A stretch of DNA of 34,188 bases from Diphasiastrum complanatum (Eukaryota; Streptophyta; Lycopodiopsida; Lycopodiales; Lycopodiaceae), in the NCBI GenBank assembly GCA_029204225.1, contig CM055109.1:437500-471687 (forward strand), read 5' to 3'. Positions 1 to 8,772 of the stretch are shown piece after piece. Both the position numbers and the translations under genes were made by a program. How positions within the stretch are numbered: the stretch's first letter is position 1; each line of letters starts with the position of its first letter. Under the pieces are notes generated by a model. That model ran no database searches and had not been told where the DNA came from. It saw only the letters and a program-made list of their open reading frames with translations.

Positions 1-620
1 GTCGTCACCCCATATTAGCCTATTACAACCAATATTATCACAACTGAAAAAAAAACAGACAGCAATGAACAATGGAGAAGCTGTAAAAATGCGCTGGACA
101 GCCAGGGATACAATGTGAATTTGAAAGAGTAAACGGAGTCAGAATTCCTGAAAATGTGGTGGAGAATGAGCGCGCGACAGCCTTTTGATAAGCTGTAAAA
201 GATGGCTGGAATTGGAGAAAAAAAAAGGCAAAAGTGACAAGTTGGGAGTGCTGAGGCAGCGATTTACAGGTTGAAGAATTTTAGCTGTTTGGAATAGCAA
301 ATGATGTCGGAATTGGGTAGTTTTTGGATGAGGATGGGCGCTGGACAGTCAGGGAACTAACTGTGGAAGATGGCTGCAAACTGGAAAAATATCAGACGAA
401 AGTGATAGGTCGGAAGGCAGGGACAGCAATGGAAAGGAAGAGGAGGAGAGCTGGGCAGCAAAGAAAAGAGGGGACAAAACAGGGGGAACGCTGGGCAGGA
501 AGGAGTGGAAGGAGCAGCGATGGAACAGGGCTGTCAAAACGGTAATGGAGCTGTAGGAACAGCGATGGAGGAGCAAGGCAAGGCAGCAAAGAAAAAATTC
601 CAGTTTGTGCTCTAAAAAGT
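1..620 (-). other. Untranslated leader of a minus-strand LTR retroelement (cut by window edge)
   Basis: Read on the minus strand, this stretch lies directly downstream of a primer binding site and LTR, where an LTR retroelement carries its 5' untranslated leader. It is low-complexity on that strand (C/T-rich, with many short CTGTTCC/GCTGCTCC-like repeats). Two related segments recur on the plus strand near 96 and 342 (GCTGGACAG followed by CAGGGA). Open frames of up to 94 codons exist on both strands, but none resembles gag or any family I know, so I treat them as chance frames in repeat-rich leader. The element's coding part, if any, lies left of the window. Confidence 0.45.
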
Positions 621-632
621 GCTCTGATACCA
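621..632 (-). promoter_or_regulatory. Primer binding site for initiator-Met tRNA (minus strand)
   Basis: The minus strand reads TGGTATCAGAGC, complementary to the 3' end of plant initiator methionine tRNA and the standard minus-strand primer site of plant Ty1/copia and some other LTR elements. It lies next to the LTR call at 633 and fixes that element's orientation. Confidence 0.8.
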
Positions 633-982
633 AGTTACGAATAGAGCCACAGCTGATCTATGATTAAGCTATGAAAGCATCACATAAGCAAGACTTAACC
701 CTAGAAAGCAGGAAAAAGAGAGGAGGCTAAAGAGAGAGATCAATATCATCAGCTGAATGACAAATGACACAATTTCCCTACTTATAGCCAAGAGGAAGCC
801 CTAAAAGGAAGCTTCCAGTGGCTAGGGCCCAACTTGGAGGGATAATAGTGCGCCCTCCAAGAAGGCCCCCACTCTCCAGTAATATGTCCAAATGGCCTAA
901 TAATGAATAATAAGGCCAAAGGCCAACCATATAGTCTGAATGTCACTAATGTATAAAAAAGGGCCCAAGGCCTGCTTATGCA
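633..982 (-). mobile_element. 5' LTR of a minus-strand LTR retroelement
   Basis: The segment immediately 5' (on the minus strand) of the primer binding site is taken as LTR. A TATA-like motif (GGCTATAAGTAGGG on the minus strand) sits near 777-790, about 195 bp from the proposed 5' end and 150 bp before the primer site, a plausible U3/R/U5 layout. The outer end is placed at 982, where the minus strand begins TGCATAAG, just before hAT sequence begins at 1008. A hairpin (CTTGGAGGG ... CCCTCCAAG) lies at about 832-861. The inner edge lacks a clean CA dinucleotide and the partner LTR is outside the window, so both ends are approximate. Confidence 0.45.
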
Positions 983-1007
983 TAAAGTAAAGTAACTGTA
1001 AATGTAA

Positions 1008-1439
1008 ATGGATGCGGCGAATGTAATGAGCCGAGTCCATAACTACGCTCACTATATATTTGAGCAGATTGATGGAGCCATACAGCATATTGGCCCCGCT
1101 CATGTGGTGCAGGTTGTCACAGACAATGCATCCAACTGCTTTGAGTTGGGGAGGATTTTGACAGCTACTTACCCCCACATTGTCTGGATGCCCTATGCAA
1201 CCCACTCCATTGACTTGATGTTCAAGGATATTTTGCGTCTAGATTGGGTCACTGCTATCACATCTAGAGCCATGACTGCAGTGAACTTTGTCAGACGGAA
1301 GCGTCGAGCCTTGGCCATGTTTCGCGTGCACAGTAGATTGGACCTGCGGAAGCCTGCTTCCACCAGATTTGGATATCATGTATTGGTGCTTGAGTGCTTG
1401 CTCAAGTGTCGAGAGCCACTAGGCAGGATGGCCACATCT
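1008..1439 (+). pseudogene. hAT transposase fragment, DUF659 domain
   Basis: The translated segment is a clear match to the DUF659 domain of plant hAT-superfamily transposases. The hallmark is the block VVQVVTDNASNCFELGR, holding the conserved Asp of the DNASN motif, followed by YPHIVWMPYATHSIDLMFKDI; family members usually have a Cys-Ala-Ala-His-Cys segment there, so both cysteines have been lost. It ends at LLKCREPLGRMATS, where homology stops. The reading frame then runs without interruption into copia gag at 1440. The upstream codon is TAA at 1005-1007, so the N-terminal part (BED finger) is absent. The rest of the transposase resumes near 6032 beyond the copia insertion. Confidence 0.85.
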
Positions 1440-2283
1440 ATGGATGTAAAATACAGGATATGGAAATTCAAAATCAAAACACTTTTGAAGGGCGAAGGCA
1501 TCTGGTTGGTGACCGAACTCTCAGAGGTGTAGCCTCCAGAGGGAGACCCGAGGAGAGCTGAATGGATCGGAAAGGATGAGCGTGCAATGGCGATCATCGT
1601 TTCGTCCATCAACGAAGATCTACTCATGCAAATTGAAGACTACGAAAGCAGCCATGCAGCATGGGAAAGATTAAAACAGAAGTACGAAGTGAGGACTGCA
1701 GCTTCAGTGATGCATCTTCACAATCAGCTGCAATCCATACGATGGGATGGCAACCAGTTGTACCAGCACGTTGAGAAGATCAGAACGATCTTCGCTAAAC
1801 TCGCTGCATCAGGACAGGAGCAATAGGTCCCAGCACCACAACAGTTGATGTACTTCATGAAGTCTCTACCTACGTCCTATCAGCCGTTGAGAATGCTCAT
1901 ACTCAGTCTACCAAATATGACATTCGACAAAGCGATCAGTCTTGTCGCTGATGAGAGACTGATAAGGGACGAAGGAGAAGAAAGCAGTGATCAAGAGAAA
2001 GCTCTCTTCACAAAAGGAAAGAAGAAGAACAAGAACAAACCCAGATTCGACAAGACAAAGTCCTCGAATCAACAATCTTCTTCCTATGATCATTGTCACA
2101 AACCAGGCCAGACAGCCAACAAATGCTGGTTCAATCCAGCAATACCTTGCATGCACTGCAAGAAGAAGGGGCACTTTGCATACGATTGCAGATTCAACCC
2201 AAAAAGAAAGAACAAAGCTGAGAAAGCAAATGTTGCAGAGTCATCCAAGGATGCAGATAGAGGTGATGAAGCCTTCACAATAG
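1440..2283 (+). pseudogene. Copia A gag (broken)
   Basis: Gag packages retroelement RNA into virus-like particles. The segment begins with YRIWKFKIKTLLKGEG, the typical start region of plant copia gag, and continues through a UBN2-type region (SHAAWERLKQKYE). Two in-frame TAG codons interrupt it, at 1530-1532 and 1824-1826. Near the C-terminus are two zinc knuckles. The second, CMHCKKKGHFAYDC at 2148-2189, is a perfect CX2CX4HX4C. The first, about 2085-2130, reads YDHCHKPGQTANKC and appears to have lost its first Cys and its His. Gag and pol are in one frame, usual for copia. Confidence 0.9.
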
Positions 2284-3015
2284 CTTCAACGAGCTACACT
2301 GAACAAGACTACAATGTAGTCATTGATTTAGGAGCAACATCACACATCACCTGCAACAAGAAAATTTTGATTGACTTCAGAGAACTCGAAAACAACAGAG
2401 CAGTGATTCTAGGTGATGGGAGCAGACACGATGTCAAAGGCATCGGGACTCTACAGCTGCGAACACTGTCAGGTCAAGCAGAGCTTCCAGGAGCACTTTG
2501 CGTGCCTTCACTGAGAAAAGATCTGCTATCAGTCTCCAAGATGGCAAATCTTGGAATTCGAGTTTTATTCGATGGCAATACATGCCGCATGATCGAGAAA
2601 ACAACAAACAAATTGCTGACCGTTGGATGTAGAGAAGGAAACCTCTACCAAGCCAAGATAATCAGCAATTCTGATAGCATATTAAATGGATCAGAAAATG
2701 AAGATCATCTCTGGCACAGGAGAATGTATCATCTGAACATGAGGAGCCTGTATGACATGTGCAAGAAAGACATAGTCACTGGTCTGAAGATATCAAGACC
2801 CGATACTGAGTTCTGCGACGCCTATCAGAAAGGCAAACAGCATCGGAATCCATTCACACATGAGGGAAGAAGAGCCAAAGAAGTTCTTGAGCTCGTCCAC
2901 TCAGATGTTTGTGGACCGATGAAAGTGGATTCGCTCTCAGGATCGAGGTATTTCCTGACGTTCATAGATGATTACAGCCGGATGACTACGATCTACTACC
3001 TAAAGAAAAAATCTG
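2284..3015 (+). pseudogene. Copia A protease, pre-integrase zinc domain and integrase N-terminal half
   Basis: This continues the gag frame. The aspartic protease active site is VIDLGATSHIT where the family has D-S-G-A-T; the Ser codon has become Leu (TTA at 2328-2330). The GAG-pre-integrase domain follows with LWHRRMYHLN (HHCC type). The integrase core begins with VHSDVCGPM, placing the first catalytic Asp at 2904. The frame leaves homology after YYLKKKSE near 3015, where a frameshift moves the remaining integrase into the next frame. Confidence 0.9.
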
Positions 3016-3016
3016 A

Positions 3017-3897
3017 GTGTTTGACTCTTTCAAGAAGTTCGTGGCATTTGCAAAGAGACACACCTCGAAGAAGATTCAGATCATCAGATCTGACAATGGA
3101 GGTGAGTACAAGAGCAAAGAATTTTCAAAATTCTGCCAAGAACAAGGGATAGAGCATCAGTTCACTCCTGCGTACACACTAGAATATAATGGTGTCGCAG
3201 AAAGAAGAAACAGGATGCTAGTCGAAGGAGCCAGATGAATGATGGCACGGGCTCGATTTCCAAGTCAATTTTGGGCTGAGGCAATAGCTGCAGCAGTACA
3301 CCTGCAGAATAGATCAACAACGACAGCGCTGGAAAATAAGACACTGTACAAAATGTGGATGGGTAGAAAGCCTGATCTATCATACGTATGTGTGTTTGGA
3401 TGTGCAGCATACAAGCACATTCCAAAAGAAAAAAGAAGCAAGCTCAATGATAAATCAGAGCAAACAATCATGGTTGGGTACTCCAATGGATCACAAGTGT
3501 ACAGACTCTACAATCCAACCACGAAGAAGGTTGTTTCGAGTAGAGATGTGAAGTTCGATGAATCCACATTCTTTGGAATAAAAGATGAGAATGGCCATGA
3601 GATCTTCACACTGCTGCCAATTCAAGAGGGAGATCGAGGACAGACGTCAAATCAGAATGTTGAGCCACAGACTCCAGAGCAGCAGGAAGCAGAAGATCAA
3701 CCCCACGAACAAGAAACATTCGAGCAGCGACGAAACGAACCCAGAAGGTCAACAAGACAAAGAAGATCTCCAGATCGATACGCTAACAATCTTCAGTGGA
3801 GCAAAGACACGCAATTCGAGTACTGCAGCTTCACTGAAGAGCCAACAACATATCAAGAAGTTGTCCAGAGTCCGAGGGAGAATTCTGGAAGCAGGCA
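3017..3897 (+). pseudogene. Copia A integrase C-terminal half and linker
   Basis: This is the rest of the DDE integrase. The second catalytic Asp lies in IIRSDNGGEY (Asp codon 3092) and the Glu in NGVAERRNR (Glu codon 3200-3202), so the DDE triad is complete but split by the upstream frameshift. A TGA at 3236-3238 interrupts the domain. Downstream is the SH3-like retroviral domain (YVCVFGCAAYKHIPKEKR ... YRLYNPTTKKVV), then the acidic, Gln/Glu-rich linker typical before copia reverse transcriptase. Another frameshift near 3897 separates it from reverse transcriptase. Confidence 0.9.
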
Positions 3898-5310
3898 ATG
3901 TCAGAGGAGATCGAGTCGATGAGGCGAAACGAGGCATGGACACTAGAGCCACTGCCAGAAAACAAAGAGATCGTCGACTGCAAGTGGGTGTACAAAAAGA
4001 AAATGAAATCAGATGGCACTATTGGTCGTTACAAAGTGAGGGTTGTCGCGAAGGGCTACACACAAAGGTATGGTGTTGATTATTTCGGCACATATTCGCC
4101 GATGGTCAAGATGACAAGCATACGACTACTCCTTGCATACGCTACACAACACAATCTGGAAATTCACCAGATTGATGTAAAGACAGCCTTTCTCCACGAA
4201 GATCTAGAGGAAGAAATCTGAAGGATTTGAAGACCCCGACAATAGACAATATGTCTGTCGGTTGCAGAGATGCATTTATGGTCTGAAGCAGGCATCACGA
4301 GCTTGGTACAAGAAGCTCAACAATCTTCTAAAGTCTCTAGACTTCAATCCTACACAACCAGACTGCAATGCCTACATAAAAAGAGTAGGAAAAGATTTTG
4401 TGATACTGACTATTTTCGTGGATGATTACCTTACGATAGGTAACTCCTTGATGCTAATCAAGGACACGAAGAGTCAGATTTCTGAGAATTATGAAATCAC
4501 AGACCTAGGAGAAGCAACAAAATGCCTCGGGCTGGAGATCAGAAGAGATAGAATAAAAGGCGAAATGCATTTGAGTCAGTCTGAATATGCAGGAAAGTGT
4601 TGAAGTAGTATCACATGATGGACTGCAAAGAAAAAGCCACACCAATGATAGCGGGAGCCAAGCTGACAAAGCAGGATTGCCCAAAAACAGAGGAAGAAAA
4701 ACACAAGATGGAAGGTATACCCTACCAAAACCTAATCGGCAGTCTAATGTACCTTACAATTTGTACCAGACCCGATATAGCTTTCTCTGTTTATGCTTTA
4801 AGCCGATTCTCTTCCAATCCTGGCATGGCACATTGGCAAATGGCTAAACGAATCCTACAATATCTGAAGGGTACCCAAAATATGGGATTAACCTACAAAG
4901 CAAAGAACGAAAAGAAAGGATTTGAGCTGCACCACTACAGTGATGCAAGCTAGGCGAGCTGCAAAGATGACAACAAGTCCGTAACTGGAGGGTGTTCAAT
5001 AGCGTGCGGAGCAGCAATCAGCTGGATATGCAAGAAGCAAACCTTGGTAGCTCAATCCATATGCGAAGCTGAATACATCGCAGCTTCAAAGGTGGCGAAC
5101 GAGGTAGTTTGGTTGCAGATGATGCTGGAGGCAATTGGGATACCACAAGGAGGACCATGCACGATGATGATGGATTCTCAGAGTGCCTCCAGGTCCAATA
5201 TATAAAGTCTGAAGACATGATTGCAGATCTACTCACGAAGCCGCTCGACAAGCCACCCTTCGCAAAGCAAAGAAAGGCAATTGGATTAAACGTGCAAGGC
5301 TGCAAGGTTC
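3898..5310 (+). pseudogene. Copia A reverse transcriptase and RNase H (broken)
   Basis: Reverse transcriptase begins with EAWTLEPLPENKEIVDCKWVY, written here only as a family landmark: NEAWTL and VDCKWVYKKK are typical. The first catalytic Asp is in IHQIDVKTAFLH. A short frameshifted stretch with stops lies at 4219-4261. CIYGLKQASRAWYKK follows, then the active-site box FVDDY at 4415-4429, where most copia elements have YVDD. RNase H is recognised from HHYSDAS, interrupted by TAG at 4951-4953 in place of the expected Trp codon, then QTLVAQSICEAEYIAA. Near 5185 the middle of RNase H is missing and the frame resumes at YIKSEDMIADLLTKPL. Confidence 0.9.
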
Positions 5311-5319
5311 AAGAGGGAG
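5311..5319 (+). promoter_or_regulatory. Polypurine tract of copia A
   Basis: AAGAGGGAG lies immediately before the TGTCAG that opens the 3' LTR, the usual plus-strand primer position in copia elements. Confidence 0.75.
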
Positions 5320-5945
5320 TGTCAGAAATTGTGAACTCCTGCAACTTTGCCGCGACACGAAGCGAAGGACGAATGGCGAACAATTCGCAAAAGTCAACGT
5401 ACCTCGAAAACCCTAAGACACGAAGCGAAGCGAAACTCGAAGGTCGAATGATTCGCGAAAGTCAAACATGCCTCCAGGACCAAAAGACATGACACGACAC
5501 GACACAAAACGAAGGAAAAAATTTCGTGCTGCCAACTGGCAGCTCAACGGGCGTGGAGTCTTAAACTTCATGCTCAGCTGAAACAGTTAGCAATAACGGA
5601 GAGTAACTAACTAGTTGATTAGCGTTAACTACTCTTGTGATTCTCTGTTTAGCTATCTTGTAAACTCCACACAGTGGAGATATAAACAATTTTCTGGATC
5701 AATAGAAGACACTGAGAAGAGTGCGAGAGTAGAGCAGAAAAAGAAATGAATAGAAAAATAGCGAAAGGAAATAGCTATGCATGAAAGTCTACCAATGAGC
5801 AGAACACAGCGAAAGAGCAGAGTGTCAGGCCGCCAATGAGCGAGACACTGATCATCTCACTCTAGAAATCAAATTGATAATACAGTTGCTCTCTCTTGTC
5901 CATCTCCTTTGTTTTCCGTTGTCTTGATTGCTAGAATGATTTTTG
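5320..5945 (+). mobile_element. 3' LTR of copia A
   Basis: The LTR begins TGTCAGAAATTG right after the purine tract. Its first part holds two diverged tandem copies of a roughly 65-70 bp unit rich in ACACGAAGCGAA and CGAATG (about 5354-5416 and 5417-5485), then a short GACAC-type repeat at about 5487-5510. A TATA-like ATATAAAC occurs near 5680. The 3' end is not certain: no second LTR is present and no clear TG...CA plus duplication could be fixed, so 5945 is an estimate based on hAT homology resuming near 6032. Confidence 0.6.
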
Positions 5946-6031
5946 TTCTATGATCTGTAGTCGCGTGTCTAGGATCCTGCAAGCTTCCGCACAAGAAAAT
6001 TCAAAAGAAACAAATCCATTCGCGATATACA

Positions 6032-6166
6032 AAACCCGTTTGCGACAGTATGCGGTTCTTTGGCTGGTGGATCGAGAGGGCAGTACCATGGGGCCATGGG
6101 GCTGCTGTACGAGTTCATGTAGTGCATTGGCGAGGCTTTGAAGCAACCACTTCTGCCAGAGGCCAG
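6032..6166 (+). pseudogene. hAT transposase exon (distal part, exon a)
   Basis: The hAT gene interrupted at 1440 resumes here. The translation contains VLWLVDREGSTMG, matching the hAT segment usually seen as VLRLVDRDGPTMG, followed after a frame change by LLYEFM and EALKQPLLPEAR. The frame change is caused by a tandem duplication of the 8-mer CCATGGGG (6086-6093 and 6094-6101); removing one copy brings the two halves into register. A TAG follows shortly after. The exon ends at AG|GTTGTA, a good donor, opening a 113-bp intron (6167-6279). Confidence 0.8.
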
Positions 6167-6279
6167 GTTGTATGTCACTTCAATTCAGCATTATATTCAG
6201 GCATTTTCATTTCATTGTATGACCTCATGGCTGTTGGTGATCGTTTATGGTTTATTGCTTGAACGTTTTTTGCTTGTAG

Positions 6280-6623
6280 GGTGGCGCACCTCAGATCCAT
6301 ATGGTTACGGCAATGGAATAAGTTCCATCGACCCATTCATGCAGTGGCTCACCTACTACACCCATTATGGCAGTCACCTAGCCAGCTACAGGACAAGGAG
6401 CTATCATGTGATTGGGACACATATGTGTCGCAGATCTACACAGGACAGGGGCAGCTATACGAGTTGGAGTTTCAGTATAGTAGGTACAAGAGCCAGTTGG
6501 GAGCGTTCTCGAGGGAGTTGGCAAAGGAGAGAGATAGCCGACTTCGGGCAGTCACTGGTGGGGTATTTTTGGGGACCTCACCCACCCGTTTTGATGAGGC
6601 TTGCACTTCGTGTCCTCTCACAA
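6280..6623 (+). pseudogene. hAT transposase exon (distal part, exon b)
   Basis: The exon starts after the acceptor TTGCTTGTAG, and the split Arg codon AG|G joins exon a in frame. It encodes RQWNKFHRPIHAVAHLLHP, the conserved hAT block normally seen as RW...LHRPLHAAAYFLNP, then a helical region (ELEFQYSRYKSQLGAFSREL). A frameshift near 6555 moves the continuation to GYFWGPHPPVLMRLALRVLSQ, the standard W..FG...P.L..LA.RVLSQ segment. It ends with CAA|GTATTT, a donor opening a phase-0 intron of 109 bp (6624-6732). Confidence 0.85.
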
Positions 6624-6732
6624 GTATTTACCATACTTTTTTTCTTGATGTTCATCATTGTCTTCTCTTCAATCGTATGTGGTGTTTTTGAGAAAGGTTC
6701 TTACTTGCTTGTATTGTGCATATTGTTTTTAG

Positions 6733-7116
6733 GATTGCTCTGCATTGGCATGTGAGAGAAACTGGAGCACCTGGGCACTTGGTCACACGAAAAAGCGCAA
6801 CAGGCTATCAGTGGAGCAGTGCGAGAGGTTGGTGTTTTGCAACATCAACGGTAGGTTACTTCGTCGCGTCAGGGGGCATTCTCTTTCTGTCTTGGAGGTG
6901 AACCCAGAACATTGTATCATGTTCCCTGAGGATGGGACAGAGCCAGCTGCACAGGAGGAGGATATCATGGCGCAGATTTACGAGGATATCCAGGGTGAGG
7001 AGGTCCAGCACAGACGAGTTACTAGACAGGCCTCCAGGGCCCCCAACAGTAGAGTTGCATTCGACCATGATGCTCTCGATGACACACCCCTGTCAAAGTC
7101 TACTATGCCTACTCAG
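6733..7116 (+). pseudogene. hAT transposase exon with hATC dimerisation domain (exon c)
   Basis: After the acceptor TTTTTAG the reading is D-C-S-A-L-A-C-E-R-N-W-S-T-W, the hallmark of the hAT C-terminal dimerisation region (usually ...CERNWS.F...H.KKRNRL). HTKKRNRLSVEQCERLVF and a LRR block follow. This is the best-preserved part of the gene, with no stop for about 125 codons. The segment after it is acidic, then basic (QHRRVTRQASRAP). The exon appears to end at ACTCAG|ATAATG; if the original donor was GTAATG, a 115-bp intron (7117-7231) would follow, the same size as the other two. Confidence 0.85.
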
Positions 7117-7231
7117 ATAATGAAAATCTTTGGTTCAAGTTGTAATTACAAATTAAGTTCTTGTTTTGGTTATGAGTTCTCTGAATGTGTTGGCTTTGTG
7201 GATGTACTGACATTGTGTCCTCGATGTGTAG

Positions 7232-7716
7232 GAGGATCAGCATGCGTGCCCATCAGAGGATGTAGACCATGGGCAAGAGGAGGCAGCAGCGGGCTTTGAC
7301 TTCACACACATTTCCCCTACCCTCCTGGGCCCCGGTATGTCGATCCAGATGCAGAGTCCCAGGCAGAGCCAGATGACGAGACATTGGACTGCCTACTGGA
7401 GACCATGTTGAGCACGGAGGGATTTTTTGATGGCAGGTCCACTCGTAGTGTACGAGCCAATGGTACTAGTGGATCTAGCAGTAGGCCCAGCCTAGCCAAT
7501 CTGTATGTGTGGTTTGATCAGGAGCCAAGAGCATGTGCCCCCAGTACCTCTACCGCCCCACCGATACCTAGGGGTAGGGGTAGGGGCAGATCCACAGGGT
7601 CAAGCGTTGGATCTAGCCAGGGCATGAGTCAGTCTGCTAGAGCTAGAGGCAGAGGCAGAGGCAGATTTGGGCGGCTCATGGCCCCCTCACCAGACATTAT
7701 AGAGAGTCTGTCTTAG
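7232..7716 (+). pseudogene. hAT transposase last exon with RG-rich tail (exon d)
   Basis: The exon follows the acceptor GATGTGTAG. The first frame reads EDQHACPSEDVDHGQEE, and a frameshift near 7335 moves it to YVDPDAESQAEPDDETLDC and then to an uninterrupted frame ending with TAG at 7714-7716. The tail is Ser/Arg/Gly-rich with two RG runs (PRGRGRGR near 7567 and ARGRGRGRFGR near 7640). I take this as the C-terminus of the hAT transposase because splicing and frame connect it to exon c; the tail itself has no domain I recognise. No gene is visible between here and the tandem repeat at 8091. Confidence 0.6.
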
Positions 7717-8090
7717 CCTCAGATGATGTCTCACCATAGGATTTATTTTCATAGTACTATTTTATTAGACATGACATGTTTCTTTTTGTATCGGATGTAC
7801 GGCGAACGCATAACTATTTTATGGATGTTTTTTGCTTACATTCATGACTCTTCCCTAAACCCTGCTCTCATTATATGATGGTTATTCTCCAGTTCTGTTA
7901 CGTTTCATCAAGAATGTTTCATGGTTTTTAAATAATTTCATGGTTTTGTTGATAATTTTATGGTAGTGCGCCGGATCGTAGTTTAAATGCAAAATTTAGC
8001 CAAGCACAGTAGATTGTTCTTATTGACATGAATTCTCAGGTTAATTCTACTCCATTCCCAACACTCCTAGTTAATTTCAAATTACTATAG

Positions 8091-8295
8091 TTAATTTTCT
8101 GTTTTTTAGTAATTCTGTTTATTGTATTAATTTTCTGTTTTTTAGTTAATTTGCTGCATGTTTATCAATTAGTAGTTAATTTTCTGTTTTTAAGTAATTC
8201 TGTTTATTGTAGTTAATTTTCTGTTTTTTAGTAATTCTGTTTAATGATACTTAATTTTCTGGTTTTTAGTTAATTTGCTGCATTTTTTAATAATT
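8091..8295 (+). repeat. AT-rich tandem repeat, about 36-49 bp period
   Basis: TTAATTTTCT followed by G, T runs and AGTAATTCTGTTTATTG recurs, starting at about 8091, 8127, 8176, 8213 and 8251. The copies differ by a few bases and indels; some end in AGTTAATTTGCTGCAT instead. No coding potential. Confidence 0.75.
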
Positions 8296-8314
8296 AAATC
8301 CTTTGTTAGAATTT

Positions 8315-8380
8315 TTTTTTTTTTGGGTCACGTTCCGAAATGAAATGCGTTCCGTTCCGGAACGGGCAACTAAGGTGTAG
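8315..8380. repeat. T run and GC-rich palindrome, possible hAT 3' end
   Basis: A run of 14 T is followed by a segment with repeated CGTTCCG and the palindrome CGTTCCGGAACG near 8354, then GGGCAACTAAGGTG. It lies about 640 bp after the last hAT exon, where the element's 3' terminus might be. No matching inverted copy is visible at the left side, which is itself interrupted, so this is only a candidate. Confidence 0.25.
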
Positions 8381-8533
8381 ACATACAAGGGTGTCAGTGT
8401 TATGGTTTTACCTGTCTGACTCTGTCGGGCATAAGTGGAGGTTCCTTTCATTCATTAAATTGGTTTAAGCTCAGATCTATCTTTCACTAAAATGAAAATG
8501 AAAGATAATAACTGGTGACGAACCTTGTTGGTG

Positions 8534-8772
8534 CAGGAAAGGCATCAGATTCTGTCATTGTTGGCTCCTCAAGCTCTGTGACATCCCAGCAGAACCTACT
8601 TAGTACTGCCTCAGAGAAATATGCTTATGAAAATGGAAAAACCATCAAAATACACAAGAACACCTCTAGCCATTCTGGACCATACCCTGTTAATGTCAAA
8701 AAAATTGTGATTCGATGCATTTTTTCTGTCCTTATGTACTTTCAATCATTAGCACTTGCTGGAGGAAGCTAG
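8534..8772 (+). pseudogene. Possible isolated exon of an unidentified gene
   Basis: An open frame continues through a possible splice acceptor (TTGGTGCAG, ending about 8537) into a Ser-rich segment: KASDSVIVGSSSSVTSQQN, then a Lys/His-containing stretch with SSHSGPYPVNVKK. Codon composition is less AT-biased than the surroundings up to about 8700, after which it becomes hydrophobic and U-rich and may be intron. I do not recognise the protein. No neighbouring exon can be tied to it. It could equally be a chance frame. Confidence 0.25.

Larger units (their letters stand above)
1440..5945 (+). mobile_element. Copia element A: 5'-truncated Ty1/copia retrotransposon
   Basis: Domain order on the plus strand is gag, protease, integrase, reverse transcriptase, RNase H, which defines Ty1/copia. 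A purine tract and a 3' LTR follow. The 5' LTR, primer binding site and first residues of gag are missing, so the left edge is a truncation joined to hAT sequence. Several stops and frameshifts make it non-functional. The right edge of the 3' LTR is estimated, since there is no partner LTR to align. Confidence 0.85.

Noticed and set aside
324-633. Overlapping frames on both strands near the left end (73 and 94 codons)
   Set aside because: Low-complexity, no family signature, and located in the untranslated leader of the minus-strand LTR element.
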